In this document: positions 15,356-22,666 of the stretch, one piece after another
Layout of the letters: each line of letters opens with the position of its first letter
Position numbering within the stretch: the first letter of the stretch is position 1
Assembly: GCA_903921945.1 (NCBI GenBank)
Contig: CAIXSC010000786.1
Span: 1 to 22,666, forward strand
Origin: an uncultured Planctomycetaceae bacterium
Lineage (GTDB): Bacteria > Planctomycetota > Planctomycetia > Pirellulales > Pirellulaceae
Direction of reading: 5' to 3'
Length of the DNA: 22,666 nucleotides
Notes under the pieces: generated by a model
Told to the model about the DNA's origin: nothing
The model's database searches: none
What the model saw: only the letters and a program-made list of their open reading frames with translations
Program-made: the position numbers and the translations under genes

Positions 15356-16813
15356 ATGTATGATTTTTTCGAGATCAGCAACGAGATGCTGTGCGTGGCC
15401 AACCGCGACGGCTACCTCACCCGGGTCAATTCCGCTTGGTCCCGGGCCCTCGGCTGGTCGACGGCTGAGCTGACGAGCCAACCTTTCATCACGTTCGTGC
15501 ATCCGGATGACGTCGACGCGACCATCCGCGAGGCGGCCCGGCTGCATCAGGGCGAAGGCTACGAAGCGATCGGTTTCGAAAACCGCTACCGCTGCCGCGA
15601 CGGCGGCTATCGCTGGCTGTCTTGGCACACGCGGTTCGTTCCCGAAACGGCGGAACTGGTGGCGACAGCCAGGGATGTCACCGAGCAGAAGATCGCGGCC
15701 GACGCCTTGCGTTGGTCCGAGCAGCGGTTTCGAGCCTTAGCGGCCAACGCGCCCGTCAGTATCTTCATGGCGGACATGGCGGGGCGGAATACGTTCGTCA
15801 ACCGGCGCTGGTGCGAAATGTCAGGGTTGACCGAGGAAGAAACGGCCGGTTATGGCTGGCAGGCCGCCATCCACCCGGATGACCTGCGGGCGAAATCGGA
15901 GCGGTTTGACGAGCGGATGGCGGACGGCCGCGAGTACGACAACGAATACCGGATCGTGCATCGCAACGGCGCCATCCGCTGGGTACGCACGTTCGCCGCT
16001 CCAATCCTCGATGCGGACGGCGTGGCGGCAAGTGTTGTCGGATTGACACTGGACATCACCGACCAACATCTGCTGCTCGAAGAATTGCGGCGCGAACGTG
16101 AATTGCTCCGCGAACTGCTCGACGTGCAAGAACGCGAACGGCGGGCGGTTTGCAACGACATTCACGATGGTCTCATGCAACACGTCACCGCCGCGATCAT
16201 GGAACTGGAGGCAACCGAAGCGGGACCGCTGACGGCGAACGCCCGATTCACTTTGCAACGGGCGATCCGCGAACTGCGCCGCGGCCTGGAAGATGGCCGC
16301 CGCGTGATCCGCGGGATTCGCCCCGCGGAGCTCGACGGGGCCGACATCGGCATTGCGCTGAAACAACTGGTCGATCAGTTCCAGGGTTCCGGCATTCATG
16401 TGGATTGGAAACTGGATGCCGGGGTCGGGCGGTTGCCGGATGCCATCCAGACGACCCTGTACCGGGTCGCCCAGGAGGCGATGAACAACGCTCGGCGACA
16501 TAGCGGCACCGATGTGATCCGCGTCGAATTGGAGCGGAAAGGCCCAAAACTGCACCTGCGAATCCGCGATTTTGGCTATGGTTTCTCCGCGCCAAGCCGA
16601 CCGACGAACGGGTTTGGCCTGAAAGGCATGGCCGAACGGCTACGGCTGGTGGGCGGCTCGTTTTCCATCTCCAGTTCCCCGGACGACGGAACAACAGTCA
16701 CCGCGATCGTGCCGTACCTGGAGGAACCCGCCGCCCCTCCCGCCACCCCGCCCGCCACGAAATGGGCGGAAAACTCGACAGGAGAATCGACGGGGAGCAC
16801 TGGCCACCCCTGA
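15356..16813 (+). CDS. Soluble PAS-PAS sensor histidine kinase (NarL/DegS type)
   Basis: A 485-residue kinase with no transmembrane segment, so it senses a cytoplasmic signal. PAS 1 covers about residues 1-115, starting directly in the domain (FFEISNEMLCVANRDGYLTRVNSAW). PAS 2 with its PAC covers about 120-245. A short coiled linker (LLEELRRERELLRELLDVQERERR) leads to a HisKA_3 dimerisation domain with phospho-acceptor His270 in NDIHDGL. The HATPase_c domain has an N-box (QEAMNNARRHSG), a G1 box reading DFGYGF where DDGxGF is more usual, and a G2 box GFGLKGMAERL. A Pro/Thr/Ser-rich tail of about 30 residues follows. HisKA_3 kinases pair with NarL/LuxR-type regulators, but none is encoded here, so it is an orphan. 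The ribosome binding site before ATG 15356 is weak (CGGAT), which fits coupling to glnA 24 bp upstream. Confidence 0.9.
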   Translation: MYDFFEISNEMLCVANRDGYLTRVNSAWSRALGWSTAELTSQPFITFVHPDDVDATIREAARLHQGEGYEAIGFENRYRCRDGGYRWLSWHTRFVPETAELVATARDVTEQKIAADALRWSEQRFRALAANAPVSIFMADMAGRNTFVNRRWCEMSGLTEEETAGYGWQAAIHPDDLRAKSERFDERMADGREYDNEYRIVHRNGAIRWVRTFAAPILDADGVAASVVGLTLDITDQHLLLEELRRERELLRELLDVQERERRAVCNDIHDGLMQHVTAAIMELEATEAGPLTANARFTLQRAIRELRRGLEDGRRVIRGIRPAELDGADIGIALKQLVDQFQGSGIHVDWKLDAGVGRLPDAIQTTLYRVAQEAMNNARRHSGTDVIRVELERKGPKLHLRIRDFGYGFSAPSRPTNGFGLKGMAERLRLVGGSFSISSSPDDGTTVTAIVPYLEEPAAPPATPPATKWAENSTGESTGSTGHP

Positions 16814-16882
16814 TGGCGGCACATGGCTAGGGCGCCCGCGACTGACCAATTCGAGTTCGCGCTGCTAGACTACGAAACCGTC

Positions 16883-16916
16883 AGGCGGGTGGAAACGCCG
16901 CCTGGGATTCGTTTTT
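16883..16916 (+). terminator. Possible intrinsic terminator after the kinase gene
   Basis: AGGCGG (16883-16888) pairs with CCGCCT (16898-16903) around a 9-nt loop. A run of five T follows at 16912-16916, 8 nt after the stem. The gap makes it weaker than a classic terminator. It lies in the 155-bp gap before terC. Confidence 0.35.
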
Positions 16917-16924
16917 GTCGACCC

Positions 16925-16942
16925 CGGCGCCTTGCGGCGCCG
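16925..16942 (+). promoter_or_regulatory. Small GC hairpin upstream of the TerC gene
   Basis: CGGCGC (16925-16930) pairs with GCGCCG (16937-16942) around a 6-nt loop, 26 nt before the terC ATG. It could influence initiation. I looked for the yybP-ykoY manganese riboswitch often found before terC-type genes and did not see its conserved core, so no ligand control is claimed. Confidence 0.25.
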
Positions 16943-16968
16943 TACCGCCACCGCTCGGATTTCGCACC

Positions 16969-17862
16969 ATGCTTCCCTTCGGTCAAACGTTTGAGATTCC
17001 CGACTTGGCGGTCATCGGCCTACTGGTGGTGCTCGAGGGTGTCCTGTCGATCGACAACGCGCTGGTGTTGGGGCTCCTGGCAAAACGCTTGCCGCCTCGG
17101 CAACGCGGCCGCGCCCTCACCTACGGGTTGGTCGGCGCGTTCGTGTTTCGCTTCATTTCGATTTTCACAGCGCAGTTGCTGCTGCGTTGGACCATCGTCA
17201 AGCTCATCGGCGGCGGCTACCTGCTATACGTCGCGCTCAAGCACTTCCTGTTCGAGAACAAGTCCGAGGGTGGCGAGCAGAAGATCGAGATCGGGCCGGA
17301 TGGGCATCCGATCATCGAGCACGAGGAGGAACTTCGCGACGTCGATGGCCAGACGATCGGCGCAGCGGGCGACAAGGGCGGCGAAAAGAAGGCTGAAACC
17401 GATGCGAAAGGCGTGAAGTACGCCGCGTTTTGGCCGACCGTCTTCGTCATCGAAGCCACGGACATCGCGTTCGCGATCGACTCGATTCTGGCCGCGATCG
17501 CCCTGGTCGGCTCGAACCCGAAACCGTCCGGGCCCCACCCGAAGCTCTGGGTGGTTGTGGCGGGCGGCATGTTAGGGGTGATCCTGATGCGGTTCGCGGC
17601 CGTGCTGTTCATTAAACTGCTGGAACGGTTTCCCCGCTTCGAGATCTCGGCGTATCTGTTGGTTTGCGTGATCGGCTTGAAGCTGGTCGTGGATTGGTTT
17701 GCCCACACACCTTACAGCGGATCGTTCGGCAGTTGGGTCGATTTCCACAGCTTCCGTAGCCCCGCATTTTGGATTTTCTGGGTGACGATGCTCGGCTGCC
17801 TGGGTTACGGGTTCCTGCCGAAAGCCAAACCGAATGCGACCACGCCGACCGCCGCGGCCTAG
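16969..17862 (+). CDS. TerC-family integral membrane protein (probable metal exporter)
   Basis: A 297-residue inner-membrane protein of the TerC/Alx family (PF03741). ATG 16969 begins MLPFGQTFEIPD; an earlier TTG at 16915 would add a Pro-rich stretch and is unlikely, though no strong ribosome binding site precedes either. About seven hydrophobic segments are visible. The two family signatures are present: EGVLSIDNALVLG (23-35, Asp29-Asn30) and EATDIAFAIDSILA (from 162, Asp165 and Asp171). Between the third and fourth membrane segments lies a charged loop of about 60 residues (EQKIEIGPDGHPIIEHEEEL and on), also seen in some family members. TerC proteins are linked to Mn2+ export and metalation of secreted enzymes. 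The P-type cation ATPase starts 18 bp downstream, so the two are probably one transcription unit for divalent-cation handling. Confidence 0.9.
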   Translation: MLPFGQTFEIPDLAVIGLLVVLEGVLSIDNALVLGLLAKRLPPRQRGRALTYGLVGAFVFRFISIFTAQLLLRWTIVKLIGGGYLLYVALKHFLFENKSEGGEQKIEIGPDGHPIIEHEEELRDVDGQTIGAAGDKGGEKKAETDAKGVKYAAFWPTVFVIEATDIAFAIDSILAAIALVGSNPKPSGPHPKLWVVVAGGMLGVILMRFAAVLFIKLLERFPRFEISAYLLVCVIGLKLVVDWFAHTPYSGSFGSWVDFHSFRSPAFWIFWVTMLGCLGYGFLPKAKPNATTPTAAA

Positions 17863-17880
17863 CATGAAACACCCCTGGCG

Positions 17881-20604
17881 ATGCCCACTGTGAAAGAGCC
17901 TCACTCGCTAGCACTCGGAGCGGTCTTGGAGGCCTTGGGCGTCGCGTCGTCGACGGGCCTGGGAGAGGAAGAGGCCGCCGAGCGTCGGCGGCGGTTTGGA
18001 CTCAATCGCTTGACCGAGGCGGCTCCTGTTCCGCGTTGGCGGCTGTTCCTCGAACAGTTCCGAGCGCTGGTCATTTGGATTTTGCTGGCGGCCGCGGTCA
18101 TCGCCGGCGTTTTGGGGGAATGGATCGACACGTTGGCGATCGCCGCCATCGTGTTGCTCAACGCGGTCATCGGCTACATGCAGGAGGAGCGGGCGGGGCG
18201 AGCGCTCGCGGCGCTCCGCCGGCTTTCGGCGCCGGTCGCGAAAGTGCGGCGGCGCGGCGTGACTCGCTCCGAACCGGCCAGCGAACTGGTGCCGGGCGAT
18301 GTTGTGGAGTTGGAAGCGGGCGACAATGTGCCGGCGGATGTCCGGCTTCTCCGCGCCTTCGGACTGGCGGTGCAGGAGTCGGCTTTGACGGGCGAGTCGA
18401 CAGCGGTCGACAAGGACGCGAACGCCGAACTGGCGGCCGCCACCGCTCTGGGTGATCGCCGCAACATGGCGTTCATGGGAACGATTGTCGCGGCGGGCAA
18501 GGCGACCGCGGTCGTGGTCGCGACCGGGATGGGCACCGAGCTTGGCAAGATCGCCGGCCTGCTTCATGAGAGCACGCCCGAGCGCACACCGCTACAGCGG
18601 CAGCTTGAACAGTTGGGACGCGTGCTGGTGAGCGTCTGCCTCGGCATTGTGGCGGTGATCTTCCTGTTTCAGTTGGCTCGCGGCGGAGCGGTGTTCGAGG
18701 CGCTGTTGCTGGCGGTCAGCCTTGCGGTGGCCGCGGTTCCGGAGGGGCTGCCGGCGGTGGTCACGGTCGCGTTGGCGCTCGGGCTTCAGCGTATGGTGCG
18801 GCGGAACGCGCTGGTGCGCAAACTGCCCAGCGTCGAGACGCTCGGCTCGGTCTCCGTGGTCTGTTCGGACAAGACGGGAACGCTGACCCGCAACGAAATG
18901 ACGGTTCGCGAAGTGGTGGCGGGCGAGCGACGGTACCAAGTCACGGGCGCGGGTTACGCGCCTCGGGGCGAGATTGTGCCGGTAGACCCAGTGGCGCTCG
19001 CGTCGCCCGCGGACGCGCGTGTCTTGTTGGAAATCGGGGCATGGTGCAACAACGCGCAGATTCTCCCGTCGGATCAGGGCGACGCGACGTGGCGCGTGGT
19101 GGGCGATCCGACCGAAGGCGCTTTGCTGGTCGTGGCGCGTAAAGGACACGTCGAAATCGCCGATCGCGCCGCGTCCCTGGTCTACGAAGTTCCGTTCGAT
19201 TCGACACGCAAGGCGATGAGCGTGCTCATTCGCGCGACCGGCGAACCGCTGCGTCTGTGCGTCAAAGGCGCTCCTGAAGTCGTCTTGGCACAGTGCGTCG
19301 CCGAACTTGTGAACGGCGTCGAGCGGCCATTGACGGCCGAGCGTCGCGCCGCTTGGTCGACGGCCAATGCCGAAATGGCGTCCCGAGCGCTCCGCGTGCT
19401 GGGTCTGGCCTATCGCCTCGTGGACGCCGGCGAACGCGAACCGGTCGACGAGTCGCGTTTGGTATTCGCCGGTCTTGTTGGCATGATCGACCCGCCGCGC
19501 GACGAGGCGCGGGAAGCTGTTCGCGTCTGTCGGGAAGCAGGCATTCGCCCCGTGATGATCACGGGCGACCATCCAGCGACAGCGCTGGCGGTCGCTCGCG
19601 AACTGGGCATTGCCGAAGCCGGACAGGATGCCGTGACGGGCGCCGAGTTGGATCGAATGGACGACCACGCCTTGGAGGAACGCGTTGAACAGGTCGCGGT
19701 CTACGCGCGCGTTTCGGCGGAACACAAATTGCGGATCGTCAGAGCTTGGAAGGAACGGGGCCAAGTGGTCGCCATGACCGGCGACGGAGTGAATGACGCG
19801 CCGGCGCTGCGGGCCGCCGACATCGGCATTGCGATGGGTGTGGCCGGCACCGATGTCACCAAAGAAGCGGCCGACATGGTGTTGACCGACGACAATTTCG
19901 CGTCGATCGTCAGCGCGGTGGAAGAAGGCCGCGGCATTTACGACAACATCCACAAGGTGCTGGCGTTTTTACTGTCTTGCAATTTCGGCGAAATCCTGCT
20001 GATGCTGTTCGCCACTCTGCTCGGCTGGCCGGCGCCGCTGTTGCCAATTCAACTGCTGTGGATCAATTTGGTGACGGATGGCTTGCCGGCGCTCGCGTTA
20101 TCGCTGGAACCGCCCGAGCCGGGTGTGATGCGGCGCCGCCCGCGGCCGGCCCGCGAACCGCTCCTCTCAGGCGCCACATTGGCGAACATCCTGTTCCAAG
20201 GGCTTCTCGTGAGCGGCGTCGCGCTCGCCGCCTTCGCTTATGTGTATGTGCCGTTCCCCGAGCGGGTCGACGAGGCCCGGGCCGTCGCCTTCTGTGTTGT
20301 CGTCTTCGACGAAATCCTGCGAACCCTGGCTGTCCGCAGCCGCACACTGACCGTGTTCCAGCTAGGCTGGTTCACCAACCCGGTCCTGCTCCTCGCGATC
20401 CTGGCATCGATTGTCCTGCAACTGCTGATCCTCGCCTTGCCATTCACACAACCCGTGTTCCGCGTCTCGCTGCATCCGTGGCAGGATTGGCTCTTCATCA
20501 TCGGTTTGGCACTCGTCCCGATCACGCTGATCGAGTGCGCCAAGCTCGCTCACGCCGCCTGGCGACGAAATCGCGATCGCTCAACATCCGACCGCGTGCG
20601 CTGA
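17881..20604 (+). CDS. P-type (P2A, SERCA-like) calcium/manganese-transporting ATPase
   Basis: A 907-residue cation pump with ten expected membrane helices, exporting Ca2+ (possibly Mn2+) at the cost of ATP. Conserved elements in order: actuator TGES (170-173), M4 VPEGLP (286-291), phosphorylation site DKTGTLT with Asp330, nucleotide-binding KGAPE (462-466), hinge GDGVNDAP (634-641), M5 CNFGEIL with Asn701 and Glu704, and M6 WINLVTDG with Asn729, Thr732 and Asp733. The M4, M5 and M6 ligands match both calcium sites of SERCA, which argues for Ca2+ over Na+ or K+. The N-terminus is a standard cation-ATPase-N domain without a metal-binding extension. The ATG at 17881 has a weak ribosome binding site, consistent with coupling to terC 18 bp upstream. 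The final codons (about SDRVR) and the stop lie in the first unit of a 32-bp minisatellite. Confidence 0.95.
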   Translation: MPTVKEPHSLALGAVLEALGVASSTGLGEEEAAERRRRFGLNRLTEAAPVPRWRLFLEQFRALVIWILLAAAVIAGVLGEWIDTLAIAAIVLLNAVIGYMQEERAGRALAALRRLSAPVAKVRRRGVTRSEPASELVPGDVVELEAGDNVPADVRLLRAFGLAVQESALTGESTAVDKDANAELAAATALGDRRNMAFMGTIVAAGKATAVVVATGMGTELGKIAGLLHESTPERTPLQRQLEQLGRVLVSVCLGIVAVIFLFQLARGGAVFEALLLAVSLAVAAVPEGLPAVVTVALALGLQRMVRRNALVRKLPSVETLGSVSVVCSDKTGTLTRNEMTVREVVAGERRYQVTGAGYAPRGEIVPVDPVALASPADARVLLEIGAWCNNAQILPSDQGDATWRVVGDPTEGALLVVARKGHVEIADRAASLVYEVPFDSTRKAMSVLIRATGEPLRLCVKGAPEVVLAQCVAELVNGVERPLTAERRAAWSTANAEMASRALRVLGLAYRLVDAGEREPVDESRLVFAGLVGMIDPPRDEAREAVRVCREAGIRPVMITGDHPATALAVARELGIAEAGQDAVTGAELDRMDDHALEERVEQVAVYARVSAEHKLRIVRAWKERGQVVAMTGDGVNDAPALRAADIGIAMGVAGTDVTKEAADMVLTDDNFASIVSAVEEGRGIYDNIHKVLAFLLSCNFGEILLMLFATLLGWPAPLLPIQLLWINLVTDGLPALALSLEPPEPGVMRRRPRPAREPLLSGATLANILFQGLLVSGVALAAFAYVYVPFPERVDEARAVAFCVVVFDEILRTLAVRSRTLTVFQLGWFTNPVLLLAILASIVLQLLILALPFTQPVFRVSLHPWQDWLFIIGLALVPITLIECAKLAHAAWRRNRDRSTSDRVR

Positions 20605-20724
20605 GCCGGGGAATACGAACTGGCCGTGTGCGCTGAACGGGCGAATACGGACCGGCCGCATGCGCCGAGCTAGCCAACATGGACCAGTTGTGTGCGCTGA
20701 TCAGTCGAACATGGACTGGCCGCC
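20585..20724. repeat. 32-bp minisatellite spanning the P-type ATPase stop codon
   Basis: Units lie at 20585-20616, 20617-20648, 20649-20680 and 20681-20712, with a partial fifth at 20713-20724. A typical unit reads GRACYGGCCGTGTGCGCTGA followed by about 12 variable bases ending AATAC or AACAT. The ATPase stop TGA (20602-20604) is inside unit one, and the same TGA recurs in units two and four. Units are diverged but aligned without gaps, and no spacers are present. Confidence 0.85.
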
Positions 20725-21228
20725 GCATTCATGGGCGGATCGCCGGCTGGCGCCGAGCGATTCGCCGGCTTGGCCAACTCGTGTCGTTGGGGAATCGGGA
20801 GGGATTGCGCGACATCGATTTCTTTGCTACACCTTGAGTTGCGAGTCGCGAGTTGCGAGTTGCGAGTCGCGGCTCACGATCCATGGCTGGCGAGTCGCGA
20901 ACCACGAGTCGCGATTGCGGAGTGTGGCAGCCGGCCCACCCTTCCGCTCGACGCGATGCGAACGGCCGGTTCGTCCTGGAGGATACCAAGCACGTCCACT
21001 GGAGCGCTACTGGTTCGTGCGCTGTGTCGCTTTTCGATTCAACCCACCACACCTACTTGCATCCGCGGACCTACGCTTGACGATTGCGTCGTGATCATCG
21101 CTCCTAGATTCCTCGACCATTGGATAGTGTCCCCGGTTTGACGCCCACCGAAGGCAAGTGATCGATGACCGTTGCCATGCTATGGATGAAATCCTGAGTT
21201 CCTCGCCATGGACCGATGTTGGATAACG
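20725..21228. other. Non-coding spacer between the ATPase and hrpB
   Basis: About 500 bp without a credible gene. The short open frames at 20660-21141 have no ribosome binding site, no recognisable domain and biased composition from repeats. It contains the 7-bp array at 20834-20868 and scattered CGAGTCGCG remnants to about 20919. The stretch 20940-21228 shows nothing I can interpret. Confidence 0.6.
20834..20868. repeat. Heptanucleotide array (GAGTYGC)x5
   Basis: Five contiguous 7-bp units: GAGTTGC, GAGTCGC, GAGTTGC, GAGTTGC, GAGTCGC. Decayed copies containing CGAGTCGCG recur near 20890-20916. This is the second heptamer array in the window with a sequence unrelated to the first (27-96). 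Confidence 0.9.
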
Positions 21229-21350
21229 ACGCGGGCCTCGACGCGGGCCTCGACTTCGACGTCAACGTGGGCATCGGCGTCGGCCTCGACGTGGGTATCG
21301 GCCTCGACGTCGACGTCGGCGTCGGCATCGGCGTCGGCCTCGACGCGGGG
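21229..21350. repeat. Degenerate hexanucleotide array upstream of hrpB
   Basis: About twenty imperfect 6-bp units built on GGCSTC/GACGTS variants. A 22-bp segment GGCATCGGCGTCGGCCTCGACG (listed here by ends 21270-21291) recurs exactly at 21324-21345, 54 bp away, showing higher-order duplication. The array ends 10 bp before the hrpB ribosome binding site. A frame from ATG 21216 reads through it as alternating Asp/Gly and hydrophobic residues but runs out of frame into hrpB, so I do not call it a gene. Confidence 0.8.
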
Positions 21351-21376
21351 CGGCCGGCGGAAAAGGACGTTGCTTC

Positions 21377-22666
21377 ATGCGTGAACCGCTGCCAATCGAT
21401 CAAGTGCTGCCTCCGTTGGTCGCGGCGCTTCGCGGTGAAGGTGGTGTCGTGCTGCAGGCGCCCACGGGGGCCGGCAAGACGACTCGAGTTCCCGTGGCGT
21501 TATGGCAAGCGGGACTGGCGGGCGAACGTCAGATCGTGATGCTCGAGCCGCGCCGGATCGCCGCCCGCGCGGCCGCTCGACGAATGGCCGCCGAGTTAGG
21601 TGTCGAATTGGGGCGCGAAGTCGGTTTTCAAGTCCGCTTCGAACGCTGCGCTGGCCCCGATACGCGGATTCTCGTCGTCACCGAAGGCGTGCTCCTTCGC
21701 ATGTTGCACGACGACCCGTTCCTCGAGTCGGTTGGCATTGTCGTCTTTGACGAATTCCACGAACGCAGCCTCGATGTCGACCTGGGACTGGGGATGACGC
21801 GTTTGCTGCGTCGCACGGTCCGTCCCGATCTGCGAGTGGTGGTCATGTCCGCGACGCTCGCTGGCGAATCGGTGGCGCGCTACCTGGACAACTGCCCGCT
21901 AGTCACCAGCGAAGGTCGATTGTTTCCGGTCGACATCGATTACATGCCGCGTGAGGCGCGCCAGCCCTGGCCGGATGTGATCACTCGCGCCTTGTGGAGG
22001 TTGCTGCCCCGCACTCCGGGCGACATTCTCGTGTTCCTGCCGGGCGTGGGCGAAATCCATCAGACCGCGCGGCACCTCGCGGAAATGGCCCGCCGCGAGC
22101 AGTTCGACATCGCGCCGCTGTATGGCGACCTTCCCGCCGACCAGCAAGACGCGGTGCTCAACCCGGGCCCGCGCCGTCGAGTGATCCTGGCGACGAACGT
22201 GGCGGAGACCTCGGTCACCGTCCCCGGCGTCACTGGCGTCATCGATACGGGACAAGCCCGCATCCTGGCGTTCGACCCGGCCGTCGGACTCGACCGGCTT
22301 GAACTGGCCGCGATCTCCCAAGCGTCCGCCGACCAACGCGCGGGCCGCGCGGGCCGCCTCCAACCGGGCCACTGCGTGCGGCTCTGGAGCGGCGCTCAGC
22401 ATGGTTCGCGCCCCGCCCACAATGAACCCGAGGTGCGGCGAGTGGATTTGGCCGGCGCCATCCTGCAACTGCATTCGCTCGGCGAAGCTGACATCCTCGC
22501 GTTCCCATGGTTTGAACCGCCGCGCGCGGCCGCCGCGCGCAAGGCGACCGAGCTGCTCGAACAGATCGGAGCCCTGCGCGACGGACAACTTACCCCGACC
22601 GGCCGCTTGCTTGCCCGCCTGCCCGTGCATCCCCGCATCGGCCGGTTGCTGCTCGAAGGCCATCAC
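21377..22666 (+). CDS. hrpB: HrpB-type ATP-dependent DExH-box helicase (partial, 3' end cut by the window)
   Basis: The first 430 codons of a DEAH/DExH RNA-helicase-like protein; HrpB proteins are normally about 820-850 residues, so roughly half is missing. ATG 21377 has AAAAGGA at 21361-21367 with a 9-nt spacer. The frame is open to the last base. Motifs: the typical HrpB start (LPIDQVLPPLVAAL), Walker A APTGAGKTT (28-36), motif Ia LEPRRIAARAAA, Walker B DEFHERS (125-131, the HrpB form of DEAH), motif III SAT (158-160), and motif VI QRAGRAGR (320-327). A winged-helix/ratchet region begins near residue 360. The cellular role of HrpB is poorly defined in most bacteria. It lies downstream of a repeat-rich spacer and appears to be its own transcription unit. 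Confidence 0.95.
   Translation, partial: MREPLPIDQVLPPLVAALRGEGGVVLQAPTGAGKTTRVPVALWQAGLAGERQIVMLEPRRIAARAAARRMAAELGVELGREVGFQVRFERCAGPDTRILVVTEGVLLRMLHDDPFLESVGIVVFDEFHERSLDVDLGLGMTRLLRRTVRPDLRVVVMSATLAGESVARYLDNCPLVTSEGRLFPVDIDYMPREARQPWPDVITRALWRLLPRTPGDILVFLPGVGEIHQTARHLAEMARREQFDIAPLYGDLPADQQDAVLNPGPRRRVILATNVAETSVTVPGVTGVIDTGQARILAFDPAVGLDRLELAAISQASADQRAGRAGRLQPGHCVRLWSGAQHGSRPAHNEPEVRRVDLAGAILQLHSLGEADILAFPWFEPPRAAAARKATELLEQIGALRDGQLTPTGRLLARLPVHPRIGRLLLEGHH

Noticed and set aside
16814..16968. yybP-ykoY manganese riboswitch before terC
   Set aside because: The position would fit, but the conserved core sequences were not found; only two small hairpins are visible.
20660..21141. Overlapping short plus-strand frames in the ATPase-hrpB spacer
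   Set aside because: No ribosome binding sites, repeat-derived composition and no domain similarity.
21899..22666. A 255-codon minus-strand frame at the window end
   Set aside because: Antisense to the helicase motifs of hrpB, which are unambiguous.

Overview
The window is GC-rich bacterial chromosome, most likely from a planctomycete (Planctomycetota). The strongest clue is the giant secreted protein at 4381-10365. It opens with a basic leader followed by an ME-SLEGRSMLAA motif, the kind of N-terminus carried by many large planctomycete surface proteins. The extracellular-type nuclease-like protein and the many short intergenic tandem repeats fit that assignment, but no rRNA or taxonomic marker gene is present, so this is an inference.

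Layout. A heptanucleotide array (27-96) precedes a lid-less Hsp70 chaperone gene (126-1679, +). A minisatellite runs across its stop codon. Convergent to it is a two-gene lipoprotein operon on the minus strand: an LpoB-like lipoprotein (3242-3949) followed by a COG3014-like lipoprotein (1875-3239). A 431-bp divergent spacer leads into a 1994-residue protein with roughly 90-100 calcium-binding RTX nonapeptides arranged in ten super-repeats (4381-10365). Then, all on the plus strand: a secreted or anchored alpha/beta-hydrolase (10508-11536); a membrane-anchored DNase-I-fold protein that has lost most catalytic residues (11756-12745); a GlnQ-like ABC ATPase without a permease (12832-13581); an overlapping 85-codon Cys-rich hexapeptide-repeat ORF (13578-13835); type I glutamine synthetase (13919-15331); a soluble PAS-PAS histidine kinase (15356-16813); a TerC-family membrane protein (16969-17862); a SERCA-like P-type cation ATPase (17881-20604); a 770-bp repeat-rich spacer; and the first 430 codons of an HrpB-type helicase (21377 to the window edge).

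Functional themes. The ABC ATPase, glutamine synthetase and kinase are tightly spaced and may form a nitrogen or amino-acid unit. TerC and the P-type ATPase are 18 bp apart and probably act together on Ca2+ or Mn2+ export. The RTX protein is an extracellular calcium binder. The lipoprotein pair points to peptidoglycan synthase regulation or another envelope role.

The most unusual signals are: (1) three separate minisatellites of different unit sequence (18, 19 and 32 bp) that begin at or across stop codons; (2) one of these forming an ORF whose unit-to-unit differences are mostly silent in a single frame; (3) the nuclease-fold protein with an eroded active site; (4) the super-repeat structure of the RTX protein. 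No mobile element, CRISPR array, tRNA or rRNA was seen.
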